Positions 40,572 to 48,423 of a DNA stretch of 64,000 nucleotides are shown piece by piece. Numbering within the stretch: the stretch's first letter is position 1; every line of letters starts with the position of its first letter. A program made the translations under genes and the position numbers. This stretch comes from a virus. The notes beneath the pieces are model-generated. The model was not told where the DNA came from. It did not search any database and saw only the letters and a program-made list of their open reading frames with translations. The DNA is taken from the IMG/VR virus record IMGVR_UViG_3300008120_000344, positions 1-64,000 of that record; one strand, given 5' to 3'.

Positions 40572-42842
40572 TCAAGGTTTGCGTCTCCTATATCCTTTTG
40601 ATTCTCCAGAGGCTCCTCCGCCTCCAGAACTTCCTCCACCACTAGAGCTACCACCGGTGGTGGTTCCTCCAGCAGCGCCAGCAACTGCTACAGCATTGAT
40701 TGCAGCATTGCCTGCAATGACGGCAGCAACTACCATTTTTTCTGCTTCTTCTCTTTCTTCAGGGGACATATCAGCACCGATACTTCCAAGTGCTTGTAGT
40801 GCTTCCCCGGGGTCGCTAAATATTGCGCCAACTAATTCAGATGGGTTCTCTAATAAAACGAGAGCCGCAGCAACGTCTGCTGTAATTATAACTTCGTTAC
40901 CGTTTTCATCCTTCCTAACCTCAACTGGAGTCTCGGCAGGAAGATCTTTATATTCAATACCTGCTTCTTTTATGGCTTCAGCAGATACTGGACCGCCATT
41001 AGCAGCCTCAATTAAAGCTTCAGCAACAACCTCTTTCTCAGCTTCCGTTAGTTTTCCATCTGCTAGCGCCTCTGTGACAGCTTCTTCTACAGAAGGTGTA
41101 GTATTAGAGGATGATTCTGTGGACTGATTTTCTTGCTCTTGCTCTTGTGACTGCTGTTGTGATTCTTCTTCCTCAGCTGCGCCATCTTCCAATGGAGGCT
41201 CCGAAGTTTCTTCGGATTCCGATGAAGTATCTTCCGTATCTGTTGGGGATTCTGTGGGCTCTGATTGTTCTTCTGTGGGCGACTCAGTAGATGAATCCGT
41301 TTCTGTGGACTGATCATTGGAAGCTTCAGAATCTTCTTGAGGATTCTCTGAATCGTCTGGAGTGTCTGAAGGATTGTCATCTGGAGTATCAACCGGATCA
41401 ACCTCTTCCGGATTTTGTGTTTCCTCTTCAGAAGGTTCTTGTTCAGGCTCTTGAGGAGTTGGCTCTGGTTCTACAGGTTCGTCCTGAGGTTCAGACGGCG
41501 ATTCAGGAGTTACTGGAAGATCCTCAGACTCAGGTTCTGATGGAGAGGTTGGCTCAGGCTGAGGCTCAGGAGAAGTTGGTTGAGGTTGAGTCTCGGGTTG
41601 AGGTTCTGGAGCCGTGTCAGTGCCAGAATTGCCAGTGTCAGAAGGAGAAGTAGATGGACCAGCATCAGTTTGAGTTGTTGTGGAATCTTGAGATTGCGAA
41701 GGCGCGTCAGATTGTTGAGGAGTGGATGGCTGAGGGCTCTGAGGATTTGTTGATTGAGAAGATTCTTGAGCAGGAGGAGTTGGAGAGGGAGCAGGTTCAG
41801 GAGTCGGTTCGCTTGGCGACACAGACGGCTGTTGAGTCTCTGGCGAAGTTACAGGTGCTGAGAGCGCAGTTACTGCAGTCGCAACCTTCTCAACAGCAAC
41901 AGTTGCCAACTGATCCGCAGCAGCAATAGTTGCAGTAGCTGTTTCAGTTAGTGTAGTTAGGGTTGTTTGCTCAGTTGATAAAGTAGTTTGAGCTGTTGTT
42001 ACAACAATTTCAGCTGCAGCAATGGTCTCAGAAGTTACGGCAGTCATTGGTTTAACTGGTTCTCCTACAGCTTCTCTTACTCCTGTTCTAGGCCCATTCC
42101 ACAAGCCAGTAGTGTTTCCAGAAATCTTACCGATTCCTGTCCATTCCCCAGTTTCAGGGTTTACCGTCATCTTCCAATTAACATTTGTTAACGGTCCATT
42201 TGGATCTGCAAACTTATGGAGGGTCCAATCAACTTCCAGAGTAGTTTCTGTAGTAGTGACTACAGTCGATGCCCCAGGACCAGCATTCTGGTAGTCACTT
42301 GCAAACACTGAGATGCTTGGACCATTAGGAAAATCCCACCAGTTAAAGTCGCCAGTACCAAAGGTAATAGTTGCTTTAGAAGTTACATAGATCTGGCTAG
42401 CTGTTCCTTGACCGTTATAGACGGTATCACCCATTTTAATGTCAAATGGTGTTTGAATCTTAGTTGCAGCATCATACATAATAGGAAGAGTAGTAGTAGT
42501 TACCGTAGGGCTTTCAGGAGCTACCGGAGCTACATACCCATCTGTTGTAAAAACTTTTGTGTTTTCTGGGGCACCCTGAAGAGTAGCCAATTGCTCTTGA
42601 GCAGTAGACACGTTACTTGCTGCCGTAGACACCACAACAGTTTGAGAATCAACGGCAGTTTGCGCTGCTACAGCTATTACGGTGGCAGATTCGGCGGCTG
42701 CAATAGCTGTCTGAGCTTCTGCAACCGGAGTAGCGGCAGCAGATTGTTGTTCTGAACTAGCGGCTTGAACAGCCGTGTTTAATGTTACAGTTGCGCTCTC
42801 AATTTTATTTTGAACGGAGGTAACCGTGACGTTGTGGAAGGA
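40572..42842 (-). CDS. Long secreted low-complexity protein (main frame, 5' end in other frame)
   Basis: The frame is open from 42842 down to 40572 (about 756 residues; an internal GTG at 42635 gives 687). It has an Ala/Thr/Val-rich N-terminus with coiled-coil character, a folded region near WWDFPNGPSISVFASDYQN and WKMTVNPETGEWTGIGKI, then about 250 residues of Pro, Ser, Glu, Gln and Thr repeats, a helical domain (SVEEAVTEALADGKLTEAEK, then EEREEAEKMVVAAV) and a Gly/Ser tail ending YRRRKP. Looks like a wall-spanning stalk. An upstream signal peptide lies one frame away (42785-43024), so the gene is probably interrupted by one base. Confidence 0.6.
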   Translation of the reverse strand, partial: SFHNVTVTSVQNKIESATVTLNTAVQAASSEQQSAAATPVAEAQTAIAAAESATVIAVAAQTAVDSQTVVVSTAASNVSTAQEQLATLQGAPENTKVFTTDGYVAPVAPESPTVTTTTLPIMYDAATKIQTPFDIKMGDTVYNGQGTASQIYVTSKATITFGTGDFNWWDFPNGPSISVFASDYQNAGPGASTVVTTTETTLEVDWTLHKFADPNGPLTNVNWKMTVNPETGEWTGIGKISGNTTGLWNGPRTGVREAVGEPVKPMTAVTSETIAAAEIVVTTAQTTLSTEQTTLTTLTETATATIAAADQLATVAVEKVATAVTALSAPVTSPETQQPSVSPSEPTPEPAPSPTPPAQESSQSTNPQSPQPSTPQQSDAPSQSQDSTTTQTDAGPSTSPSDTGNSGTDTAPEPQPETQPQPTSPEPQPEPTSPSEPESEDLPVTPESPSEPQDEPVEPEPTPQEPEQEPSEEETQNPEEVDPVDTPDDNPSDTPDDSENPQEDSEASNDQSTETDSSTESPTEEQSEPTESPTDTEDTSSESEETSEPPLEDGAAEEEESQQQSQEQEQENQSTESSSNTTPSVEEAVTEALADGKLTEAEKEVVAEALIEAANGGPVSAEAIKEAGIEYKDLPAETPVEVRKDENGNEVIITADVAAALVLLENPSELVGAIFSDPGEALQALGSIGADMSPEEREEAEKMVVAAVIAGNAAINAVAVAGAAGGTTTGGSSSGGGSSGGGGASGESKGYRRRKP

Positions 42843-43024
42843 CTAGGAGATGGTTCTGGACTTTGTGTGGGCTGTTGGGTTGTTTCTCCTGTGGTTGTTG
42901 ACCCTTCCCCTTCAGCGTAGGCAGAAGAAATAGTTAGCAATACGAAAAAAAACCCTACTCCTAGGGCAAATGTTATTCTTTTATAGAGACCAATTAGTGC
43001 TGCGAATATACGCAGTGTATTTAC
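42785..43024 (-). pseudogene. Signal-peptide fragment of the secreted protein in a shifted frame
   Basis: On the minus strand, 79 codons are open from GTA at 43024 to TAA at 42785. They encode a clear secretion signal (RITFALGVGFFFVLLTISSAYA|EGEG, cleavage after AYA) and a Pro/Ser/Thr stretch that leads into the main frame if one base is shifted between 42842 and 42788. AGGAG lies exactly six bases before the GTA, where ATG or GTG would be expected; no usual start precedes the signal. A sequencing error or real decay would explain both. The 43025-43120 gap holds the start regions of this gene and of the divergent gene at 43121. Confidence 0.5.
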
Positions 43025-43120
43025 GGTAATCTCCTATCTTGTAAGCGTACTTTACCATGACAGATTGTGTTACATGTATCATAGTTTGCACTTACAACTT
43101 AATATCGCTTGGGAGTTTAA

Positions 43121-43369
43121 ATGTCAGTACTTGATTGGGTTGGAGTAATTACAGGACTAATTGCAATTCTTTCATCACTCGGAATTGGAATTAAAAAGTT
43201 TAATCAATATCTTGTTAAAGAATACTTAAGTGAATTAAAACCTAACGGTGGATCAAGTCTTTCTGACAAAGTTAAGTTGGAGATCCTCCCCTTGTTGTCC
43301 GAGATCCGGGCTGATGTGGCTGAAATGAAGGGCAGATTAGATCAGCACCTCAAAGAAGGCCGGGATTAG
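43121..43369 (+). CDS. Small membrane-anchored coiled-coil protein
   Basis: An 82-residue protein. One N-terminal TM helix (VGVITGLIAILSSLGIGI) then a charged coiled-coil (KVKLEILPLLSEIRADVAEMKGRLDQHL). Similar architecture occurs in some Gram-positive phage holin or lysis-associated proteins. GGGAG precedes the ATG; the promoter was not clearly seen. Divergent from the secreted protein gene. Confidence 0.55.
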   Translation: MSVLDWVGVITGLIAILSSLGIGIKKFNQYLVKEYLSELKPNGGSSLSDKVKLEILPLLSEIRADVAEMKGRLDQHLKEGRD

Positions 43370-43433
43370 CCTGACGTTACACCCCTTTTAGGGCACTATT
43401 GGTAGTCTAGGACCCTCCCTAGAAAGGATAAAT

Positions 43434-43694
43434 ATGGACAAGAAACAACTACAGGCTATGTTAGCCTCATACGGTCGCTCTTTTATTGCAGCAGCTTTAG
43501 CCGTATGGCAAACTGGAGAAATTACAGATCCAAAAGGAATTATTGCCGCAGGACTTGCAGCTGTTGTACCCGTAGCAGCACGTGCATTTAATCCAAAAGA
43601 CCCAGCATTTGGTATTGTCAAAGCTGTTCTTCCAGAGATTGAAAAACAACTTGAATCAATCGTGGCAGAGTCAAAGAAGAAAAAGAAAAAATAA
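43434..43694 (+). CDS. Holin-like small membrane protein
   Basis: An 86-residue protein: YGRSFIAAALAVWQTG and GIIAAGLAAVVPVAARAF are two short hydrophobic helices with a Pro in the second; the C-terminus is a charged helix with a Lys run. This resembles short holin-type proteins of phages of Actinobacteria and cyanobacteria. Together with 43121 it may regulate lysis timing, although the endolysin is on the other strand. AGAAAGGA before ATG. Confidence 0.5.
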   Translation: MDKKQLQAMLASYGRSFIAAALAVWQTGEITDPKGIIAAGLAAVVPVAARAFNPKDPAFGIVKAVLPEIEKQLESIVAESKKKKKK

Positions 43695-43978
43695 TGAAGT
43701 GCGATAACTGTTCAAGTGTTGCTGTATACGAACTGAGACAAAAACCAACGTCTCAATTTTATTGTGCTTCTCACTTGCCATGGTTTATAAAACTAAGTAG
43801 AGATCTAAACGTAAAGATCTTTGAAGTTTCTTTACCTACCCCCGCTATTTCAAAGCCTGTTGTTGAAGAGCCTGTAGTTGAAGAACCAAAAGTGGTTGAA
43901 GAACCAAAAGTGGTTGAAGAACCAAAAGCAGCAGTAAAAAAGAAAGCAGAAGTTAAAGAGACTACTGAGGAGAAATAA
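43694..43978 (+). CDS. Zinc-finger protein with VVEEPK repeats
   Basis: A 94-residue protein, coupled by TAATG. The N-terminus (KCDNCSSVAVYELR, then FYCASHLPWF) has C-x2-C ... C-x2-H ligands, a small Zn finger. The C-terminus is a VVEEPK repeat tail followed by Lys/Glu. The repeats resemble flexible linker/hinge sequences. Small actinophage proteins share the N-terminal pattern. Role unknown. Confidence 0.6.
   Translation: MKCDNCSSVAVYELRQKPTSQFYCASHLPWFIKLSRDLNVKIFEVSLPTPAISKPVVEEPVVEEPKVVEEPKVVEEPKAAVKKKAEVKETTEEK
43859..43927 (+). repeat. 18-bp tandem repeat encoding VVEEPK
   Basis: GT[AG]GTTGAAGAACCAAAA occurs three times in a row from 43874; the last two copies are identical, and a shorter 15-bp copy precedes them. 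In-frame copy-number change would lengthen the tail without frameshift. Confidence 0.85.
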
Positions 43979-43980
43979 TC

Positions 43981-44523
43981 GTGCCATCCTCACATCAAAA
44001 CTGGCAATACCTGGGCGCTAGCGGGTATATTGGAGCTTACACCACTACTGGTGGTGGAGGTACGCCTGTAGTTACTCGCAGCGTAATGGATTCATTGCGT
44101 ATTGGTGTAGGAAAAACGCCGTCTGCTGAATACCCTGACGGCTATTTAGGCACTATTCGTTCTCGCCGTGACGATAGAGGAAAGCCTTACGCGGTATCAG
44201 ATGTTGTACTTGACTCCCTTAAGGCACGTCAGAATCAACGTGGATACCAACGCGGTGTTCATAAGGGCGAACGCATAGACCTTGGTGAATATGTTTGGCC
44301 AGAAGGACTAGAGCCTGACCGTAGAATTAAAGCTCAAGCTAAGCTTATAGATAATGAGGGGGGAGTTGCTTTTATGGTTAAACGCAATGCCCCTAAGTCT
44401 ACTTTAGCTCCAGCACCACGTTTAATCAATGATGGTAAGGCTAATATATCTGCCAACGTACCTCTAGAGTTTAATACAAAGCTTGCTGGACATTTTGAAC
44501 ACCTAAAACCTAGGTGGCAATAA
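43981..44523 (+). CDS. Hypothetical, possibly virion-associated protein
   Basis: A 180-residue protein with GTG start. Gly/Tyr-rich N-terminus (YLGASGYIGAYTTTGGGG), then an alpha/beta part with SVMDSLRIGVGKTPSAEYPDGY, RGVHKGERIDLGEYVWPEG, and ending NTKLAGHFEHLKPRWQ. No known domain. It starts a run of eleven small coupled genes (43981-48402). Confidence 0.5.
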   Translation: MPSSHQNWQYLGASGYIGAYTTTGGGGTPVVTRSVMDSLRIGVGKTPSAEYPDGYLGTIRSRRDDRGKPYAVSDVVLDSLKARQNQRGYQRGVHKGERIDLGEYVWPEGLEPDRRIKAQAKLIDNEGGVAFMVKRNAPKSTLAPAPRLINDGKANISANVPLEFNTKLAGHFEHLKPRWQ

Positions 44524-45200
44524 TGGCAAAAAAAGACAATAATAAAAAAACCCCCCAGGTCAAAAAGTTTGAAGCAGTGGCCGATCCCAGAGACGATATG
44601 CCTAAGGCTCAGCCTATTCAAAGCAAAGAACATTTTGATGAAGTTATGTCTAAGGAATATACACGCCCCTCAACTGCAGCACCAGTTCCTGTTGATAATG
44701 AGGGCTTATCTCTTTTAAGTAACTCAGAGCTTTCGAGAGTTTACGGCGTTCATCCAGATACCGTCAAAAAATGGACACACACCAGAAACATGCCACATTA
44801 CGTTGAGCGTAAGGGTATGGGTAGTAGCGGTGAAGATCGTTTACAGCGTGGTACAAGAACTTGGCATAGAATGGAAGACGTCATTAGATATATGGATGAA
44901 GAGGACCCCTTTGGCGATCTTTCTAAACCGCTAAAAAGAAGAAGAGACGAAGAAAGATCAGGCGTACGTGCTAAACGTGCTGCCGGAGAGACTGTACATA
45001 CTTTTGATAATCCACATCCAAGACATGAATATTTACGAGACAGACTTCGTTGGTTTCCACAAGGTCGTCAAGTTAACCCTTCTGGCGGCACAACAAGTAA
45101 CGATGATGAGCCGCTTATAACATCAAATATTACTGATGCTTTGGCTTCATCAAAAAGTGTAGGTAAAAAGATGAGTCGATTACCAAAGAGAAAACCATGA
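44523..45200 (+). CDS. MerR/excisionase-like HTH protein
   Basis: A 225-residue protein, ATG at 44523 overlapping the previous stop. The middle (LSLLSNSELSRVYGVHPDTVKKWTHTRNMPHYVER, about 67-101) is a MerR-like winged helix reading 'NSELSRVYGVHPDTVKKW'. WHRMEDVIRYMDEEDPFG follows. Charged, probably disordered arms on both sides. Regulates transcription or binds phage DNA; target unknown. Confidence 0.6.
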   Translation: MAKKDNNKKTPQVKKFEAVADPRDDMPKAQPIQSKEHFDEVMSKEYTRPSTAAPVPVDNEGLSLLSNSELSRVYGVHPDTVKKWTHTRNMPHYVERKGMGSSGEDRLQRGTRTWHRMEDVIRYMDEEDPFGDLSKPLKRRRDEERSGVRAKRAAGETVHTFDNPHPRHEYLRDRLRWFPQGRQVNPSGGTTSNDDEPLITSNITDALASSKSVGKKMSRLPKRKP

Positions 45201-45544
45201 TGCAAGACGGCGTATACGATCACAGTAAGCCCCGTGAAATTGTAGATAACGGTCCTAAAATCCGTTATGACTACATGGGTCCTTTTGAAGATACCCAGGA
45301 TGCCTTAATTAGTCGTGCAATTATGTCTGTAACTTTGCCGGCAGCTATGATTCAAGATATTGTGCGTCCTAACCTACCTCAGATCCAGCTATTTCGTCCT
45401 AAGTTCGGCTATAGAACTGAAGAGCTTACTATTATGGACATAGTAGATGTCAATATTGAGTACCAGCCAACTAGAACTGACTACTCACAGTCTCCAACTT
45501 CTTACCAGGGTACTTCCAGAAACGTAACTGAGTCCGTATGGTAG
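45197..45544 (+). CDS. Hypothetical protein
   Basis: A 115-residue protein beginning in the end of the HTH gene (ATGATG). NGPKIRYDYMGPFEDTQDALISRAIMSVTLPAAMIQD and LFRPKFGYRTEELTIMDIVDVNIEYQP suggest an alpha/beta fold; Ser/Thr tail at the end. No motif. Overlaps the next gene by 7 bp. Confidence 0.5.
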   Translation: MMQDGVYDHSKPREIVDNGPKIRYDYMGPFEDTQDALISRAIMSVTLPAAMIQDIVRPNLPQIQLFRPKFGYRTEELTIMDIVDVNIEYQPTRTDYSQSPTSYQGTSRNVTESVW

Positions 45545-45705
45545 AAGAAATCAGTACCCTTACTATCTATGATGGTAGTAGAATTTGTCGTAAGTGCAGG
45601 GAAGTTATGGATCCGGTAGTTGTCATGTATGGTGACGGCAAGGTTTGCCCAACATGTAGAAATTTAAAGTACGAATCTGCAAGGAAAGGGGCTATGGGTG
45701 GCTGA
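45538..45705 (+). CDS. Small zinc-ribbon protein
   Basis: A 55-residue protein: ICRKCREVMDP and KVCPTCRNLKYE give C-x2-C ... C-x2-C. ATG at 45538 overlaps the preceding stop region, and the end overlaps the next GTG by 8 bp, so coupling supports the frame. Similar tiny Zn ribbons are frequent in actinophages. Confidence 0.55.
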   Translation: MVEEISTLTIYDGSRICRKCREVMDPVVVMYGDGKVCPTCRNLKYESARKGAMGG

Positions 45706-45970
45706 AAAACCTAAGACTGTAAAAGCTTATAAACCTGCCGTAGCTCGCAAACCTAAAACTAAGACCGGCGTTAAATACCAATCTGTTGGCGATAGTTGGG
45801 AGAAAAGACCCTCTGGGCGTTGGGTAGGTAAACAATCTACTACACTAAACCCAGGTTCAGAAAGCGCTGCACAACGCCGTATTTATAGAGCTACTGGACA
45901 GAGGTCTAGAACCCGAAAAGTAATCAGACCTAGGGTTAGAAAGCAAGTCAGACGGGATGTGAAGTCATAA
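45698..45970 (+). CDS. Basic Arg/Lys-rich protein
   Basis: A 90-residue protein, GTG start, pI very high. Lys/Pro-rich N-terminus then SWEKRPSGRWVGKQST, SAAQRRIYRATGQRSRTRK and a final RPRVRKQVRRDVK. Possibly DNA- or RNA-binding. Stop overlaps next ATG (TAATG). Confidence 0.5.
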   Translation: MAEKPKTVKAYKPAVARKPKTKTGVKYQSVGDSWEKRPSGRWVGKQSTTLNPGSESAAQRRIYRATGQRSRTRKVIRPRVRKQVRRDVKS

Positions 45971-46131
45971 TGGCGGGCGTTAGACGAGATAAAAGGGTAT
46001 TTACACGTAATACTATAGACGTGGATAGCCCACTTAAAAAAACAAAGATCGTACCTTTAAAGGTAAAGACTATGTCGGATAAAGAGCGGGAAAAACAGGC
46101 CAAAAAGAAAAAGAAAGCGGGCAAAAAATGA
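45970..46131 (+). CDS. Small basic protein
   Basis: A 53-residue protein: MAGVRRDKRVFTRNTIDVD, then PLKKTKIVPLKVKTMSDKER and a Lys run. ATG overlaps the stop before it, and its TGA overlaps the next ATG (ATGA). No domain identified; the coupled arrangement supports translation. Confidence 0.45.
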   Translation: MAGVRRDKRVFTRNTIDVDSPLKKTKIVPLKVKTMSDKEREKQAKKKKKAGKK

Positions 46132-46340
46132 GTTTTGTACCTCGTAGAGATAAAATACGTAAGGGATTTAAATCACCTAATGGACTTGCTCTTTTAGCTA
46201 GCGTTACTAGCGCTGCTAAAAAGGATAACGATGCCCGTGCAGCAGATCCTTGGACAAGTGGTGGCGCAAAAAAGAACGAGCCATATCGTGAACCAATGCC
46301 TTCTGTACAAGTAACCGCACCTAAGAAAAAGGATAACTAA
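46128..46340 (+). CDS. Small hypothetical protein
   Basis: A 70-residue protein starting MSFVPRRDKIRKGFKSP with LALLASVTSAAKKDNDARA and Lys-rich end. The 'PRRDK' N-terminus is similar to that of 46992 (SNVPRRDNSRP), hinting that the two arose by duplication. Coupled by ATGA and TAATG overlaps. Function unknown. Confidence 0.5.
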   Translation: MSFVPRRDKIRKGFKSPNGLALLASVTSAAKKDNDARAADPWTSGGAKKNEPYREPMPSVQVTAPKKKDN

Positions 46341-46612
46341 TGGCAACTAACGAATCACGCTCACTAAACCAAAGCCTAAACGAAGGCGCTACTGATGGAA
46401 AGTATCGTAAGGTACGTCCGAATACAACTGTAGCTGCAGGCAAGGGCGACGAACTAGTAAGAGCTAACCGTCAAGACTTACATCCTTATTGGAACTATGA
46501 TTATATTGATCAAGAAGATTCCACTAAGGTAAACCCATTAGCTACAAAAGCTGCATCGTCTTCTCAAAGAGTTTCTAACTCTTATGAAGATACTATGGGG
46601 CCAACCTACTAG
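46340..46612 (+). CDS. Hypothetical protein
   Basis: A 90-residue protein with no cysteines, Asn/Ser/Thr-rich and likely disordered; HPYWNYDYIDQEDS is the only aromatic cluster. ATG overlaps the preceding stop. Without hydrophobic core it may be a linker or capsid-associated peptide. Confidence 0.5.
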   Translation: MATNESRSLNQSLNEGATDGKYRKVRPNTTVAAGKGDELVRANRQDLHPYWNYDYIDQEDSTKVNPLATKAASSSQRVSNSYEDTMGPTY

Positions 46613-46615
46613 TCC

Positions 46616-46999
46616 ATGGACGAGAAGGACACTCCGTCTAACGTCGTACCTATTAGAAGAGGTCCTGGCGATATTCAAGCGCGTTTTCGTTTAGGAAAAA
46701 ATGCGTTTTTTGAGCACATACTAGGTAAAGAACAAGGCATTAACGAAGTAACTGGTGAATCTAGTTATGATGACGACTACGAACCAGAAGACACTTCGCA
46801 TTTAGTAGCAAATGACATGGGATTCGGAGTTAAAAAGGCTGGACCAAATACTACTGCAGATGTACTAAATGGTTTAGCTGGGAAGGGTCGTTTAGCTAAT
46901 CTAATGGTTGGTGCAGACGAATCCAATAATAATGTAATATCAATGGGTAAATTTAAAGAAGAACGTGATATGAAAAGGATGACGAAACAAGATGAGTAA
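46616..46999 (+). CDS. Hypothetical protein
   Basis: A 127-residue protein with VVPIRRGPGDIQARFRLGKNAFFEHILG, an acidic middle (YDDDYEPEDTSH) and helical MGFGVKKAG ... LNGLAGKGRLANLMVG. No known family. It starts three bases after the previous stop with no Shine-Dalgarno, so re-initiation is likely. Confidence 0.5.
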   Translation: MDEKDTPSNVVPIRRGPGDIQARFRLGKNAFFEHILGKEQGINEVTGESSYDDDYEPEDTSHLVANDMGFGVKKAGPNTTADVLNGLAGKGRLANLMVGADESNNNVISMGKFKEERDMKRMTKQDE

Positions 47000-47228
47000 T
47001 GTTCCACGTCGCGACAACAGTCGTCCTAGTTTTGCTCCTAAAAAGAGAGATTTAATAGCAGAAATAAATGCAGATATTGCTCGTCGTGCTGCCCTACCAA
47101 AAGATCATCCAGACTATGCAATTGATGATAATGAGTTTACCGGAACTATGGGAATTCGTGATAACAGAGAATTAAGAGATAACGCTACCGCACTTACCAA
47201 AGGCAAGAAGCGAAAGAAAAATGGCTAA
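46992..47228 (+). CDS. Small hypothetical protein
   Basis: A 78-residue protein: MSNVPRRDNSRPSFAPKKRDLIAEINADIARRAALPKDHPDYAID-like helix start, then a charged tail with Lys/Arg. The helix pattern suggests a small structural or assembly role; unproven. Overlaps neighbours by 8 bp on both sides. Confidence 0.5.
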   Translation: MSNVPRRDNSRPSFAPKKRDLIAEINADIARRAALPKDHPDYAIDDNEFTGTMGIRDNRELRDNATALTKGKKRKKNG

Positions 47229-48402
47229 CGATGTTGTCCCAGGTTCTGGTGGTAATGTACCGGCCAAACGACAAGGCCCAGACATATCTCCCGATAAGTT
47301 TGAGGCGCTTCCAGATACCATTAAACCAGGTAAAACAGATATTGAAAAATCTGGGGGTCACGTTGAGGTTGGCCTCAGTGAAGAGTTTCATCCTGGCGGA
47401 TATCGTCGTAGAGTAATTGGCATACCTGAAGAAACTCAGGTAGATGCGTATACAGGCGAATTAGATGAACCTACTTTTGACTATTTAGAAAAATTATTTA
47501 GAAATAGACCGGAAGCACACAAACCATTGCAATGTGATGCTCCAGGTTCTAGACATGCGGGTTATGCCAGACACTTTATAAAAGTTCCGGGTCAAGAAAT
47601 GCACATGCCCGTATGTGATAGGCATCTAAAAGCTCTAAAACTAAGTAGGGATGAAACAGCAGTTTCTATGGAACCAACTCCCGCGTCTGAGTATATGGGC
47701 GGAGAAGAGTTTGCTAGCTATCCGATCACAAAGGACGACAGACTTGCATTTCGAGTGCATAGAGCTAGACATAAAAAATTAGGTGAATTTAGAGACGAAA
47801 GTTTTGCACAACAAGCCGGTGCTCAACCTTGGACGGGTAGAAAAAAACTTACTCATGGTCCAGGAAGAGCTCCAAAACCTAAAGCTCAAGACGTGCTTTC
47901 AGAAAAAGACTTTAAAGATTTAGTTGATGCGGGGTGGAAAGCCACATTGCCTGCAATTCCTGATGTTATATCTAGAGCTACTGGCGGCAAATCCCGCCTA
48001 CATTTAGCTCACCAAGCTCTTTTAAGATCATTGTCTACCGCAGATGATGGGAGCGTGCAGCCCAGTGCTGAAGCCTACTATTATCACGCCAAAAATTTAG
48101 GGTTAGAGGGTACTGAAGCAAGATCTTTAATAGTTCCAGCAATTGCCCACCATAAACGCGTCCATAAAACAGATTCTTTTGTTCCACCTGCTCCACCAAC
48201 TACTCAGTTTAGAAAAGTGGCTGAAGAAGAGTTCTTTGGACCGGCAAGAGTTAACGAGCTAGCCGCTTCTGCCGGATTAACTCCCATTTCTGATAGAGAA
48301 ACAGATGAGCAAAGGATGCTTACCGAGACATCTCAGCTTGCAACACCAGCTATTCCAGCCCCCGTACAGAGCAAACCACGCAGGAATACCAGGGGCGAGT
48401 AA
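47221..48402 (+). CDS. Hypothetical 393-residue protein
   Basis: The largest in the coupled run. Residues 100-150 hold LQCDAPGSRHAGYARHFIKVPGQEMHMPVCDRHLKAL, a Cys/His-rich segment that could bind metal. A basic linker follows, then a helical domain (DVLSEKDFKDLVDAGWKATLPAIPDVI ... RLHLAHQALLRSL). The C-terminus is Pro-rich and flexible. May be a virion-internal or regulatory protein; no family recognised. Confidence 0.55.
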   Translation: MANDVVPGSGGNVPAKRQGPDISPDKFEALPDTIKPGKTDIEKSGGHVEVGLSEEFHPGGYRRRVIGIPEETQVDAYTGELDEPTFDYLEKLFRNRPEAHKPLQCDAPGSRHAGYARHFIKVPGQEMHMPVCDRHLKALKLSRDETAVSMEPTPASEYMGGEEFASYPITKDDRLAFRVHRARHKKLGEFRDESFAQQAGAQPWTGRKKLTHGPGRAPKPKAQDVLSEKDFKDLVDAGWKATLPAIPDVISRATGGKSRLHLAHQALLRSLSTADDGSVQPSAEAYYYHAKNLGLEGTEARSLIVPAIAHHKRVHKTDSFVPPAPPTTQFRKVAEEEFFGPARVNELAASAGLTPISDRETDEQRMLTETSQLATPAIPAPVQSKPRRNTRGE

Positions 48403-48411
48403 ATTACCTGC

Positions 48412-48417
48412 TAGGAT
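48412..48417 (+). promoter_or_regulatory. Candidate -10 element TAGGAT for a leaderless gene
   Basis: TAGGAT is followed by six bases (AGGCCC) and then the ATG at 48424. No Shine-Dalgarno. This is the fourth TAnnnT-N6-ATG site in the window. Confidence 0.4.
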
Positions 48418-48423
48418 AGGCCC

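Noticed and set aside
41087-41929. Several frames on both strands inside the PSET-rich gene
   Set aside because: Produced by the repetitive codons of the low-complexity stalk; translations are Gln/Leu/Glu repeats.
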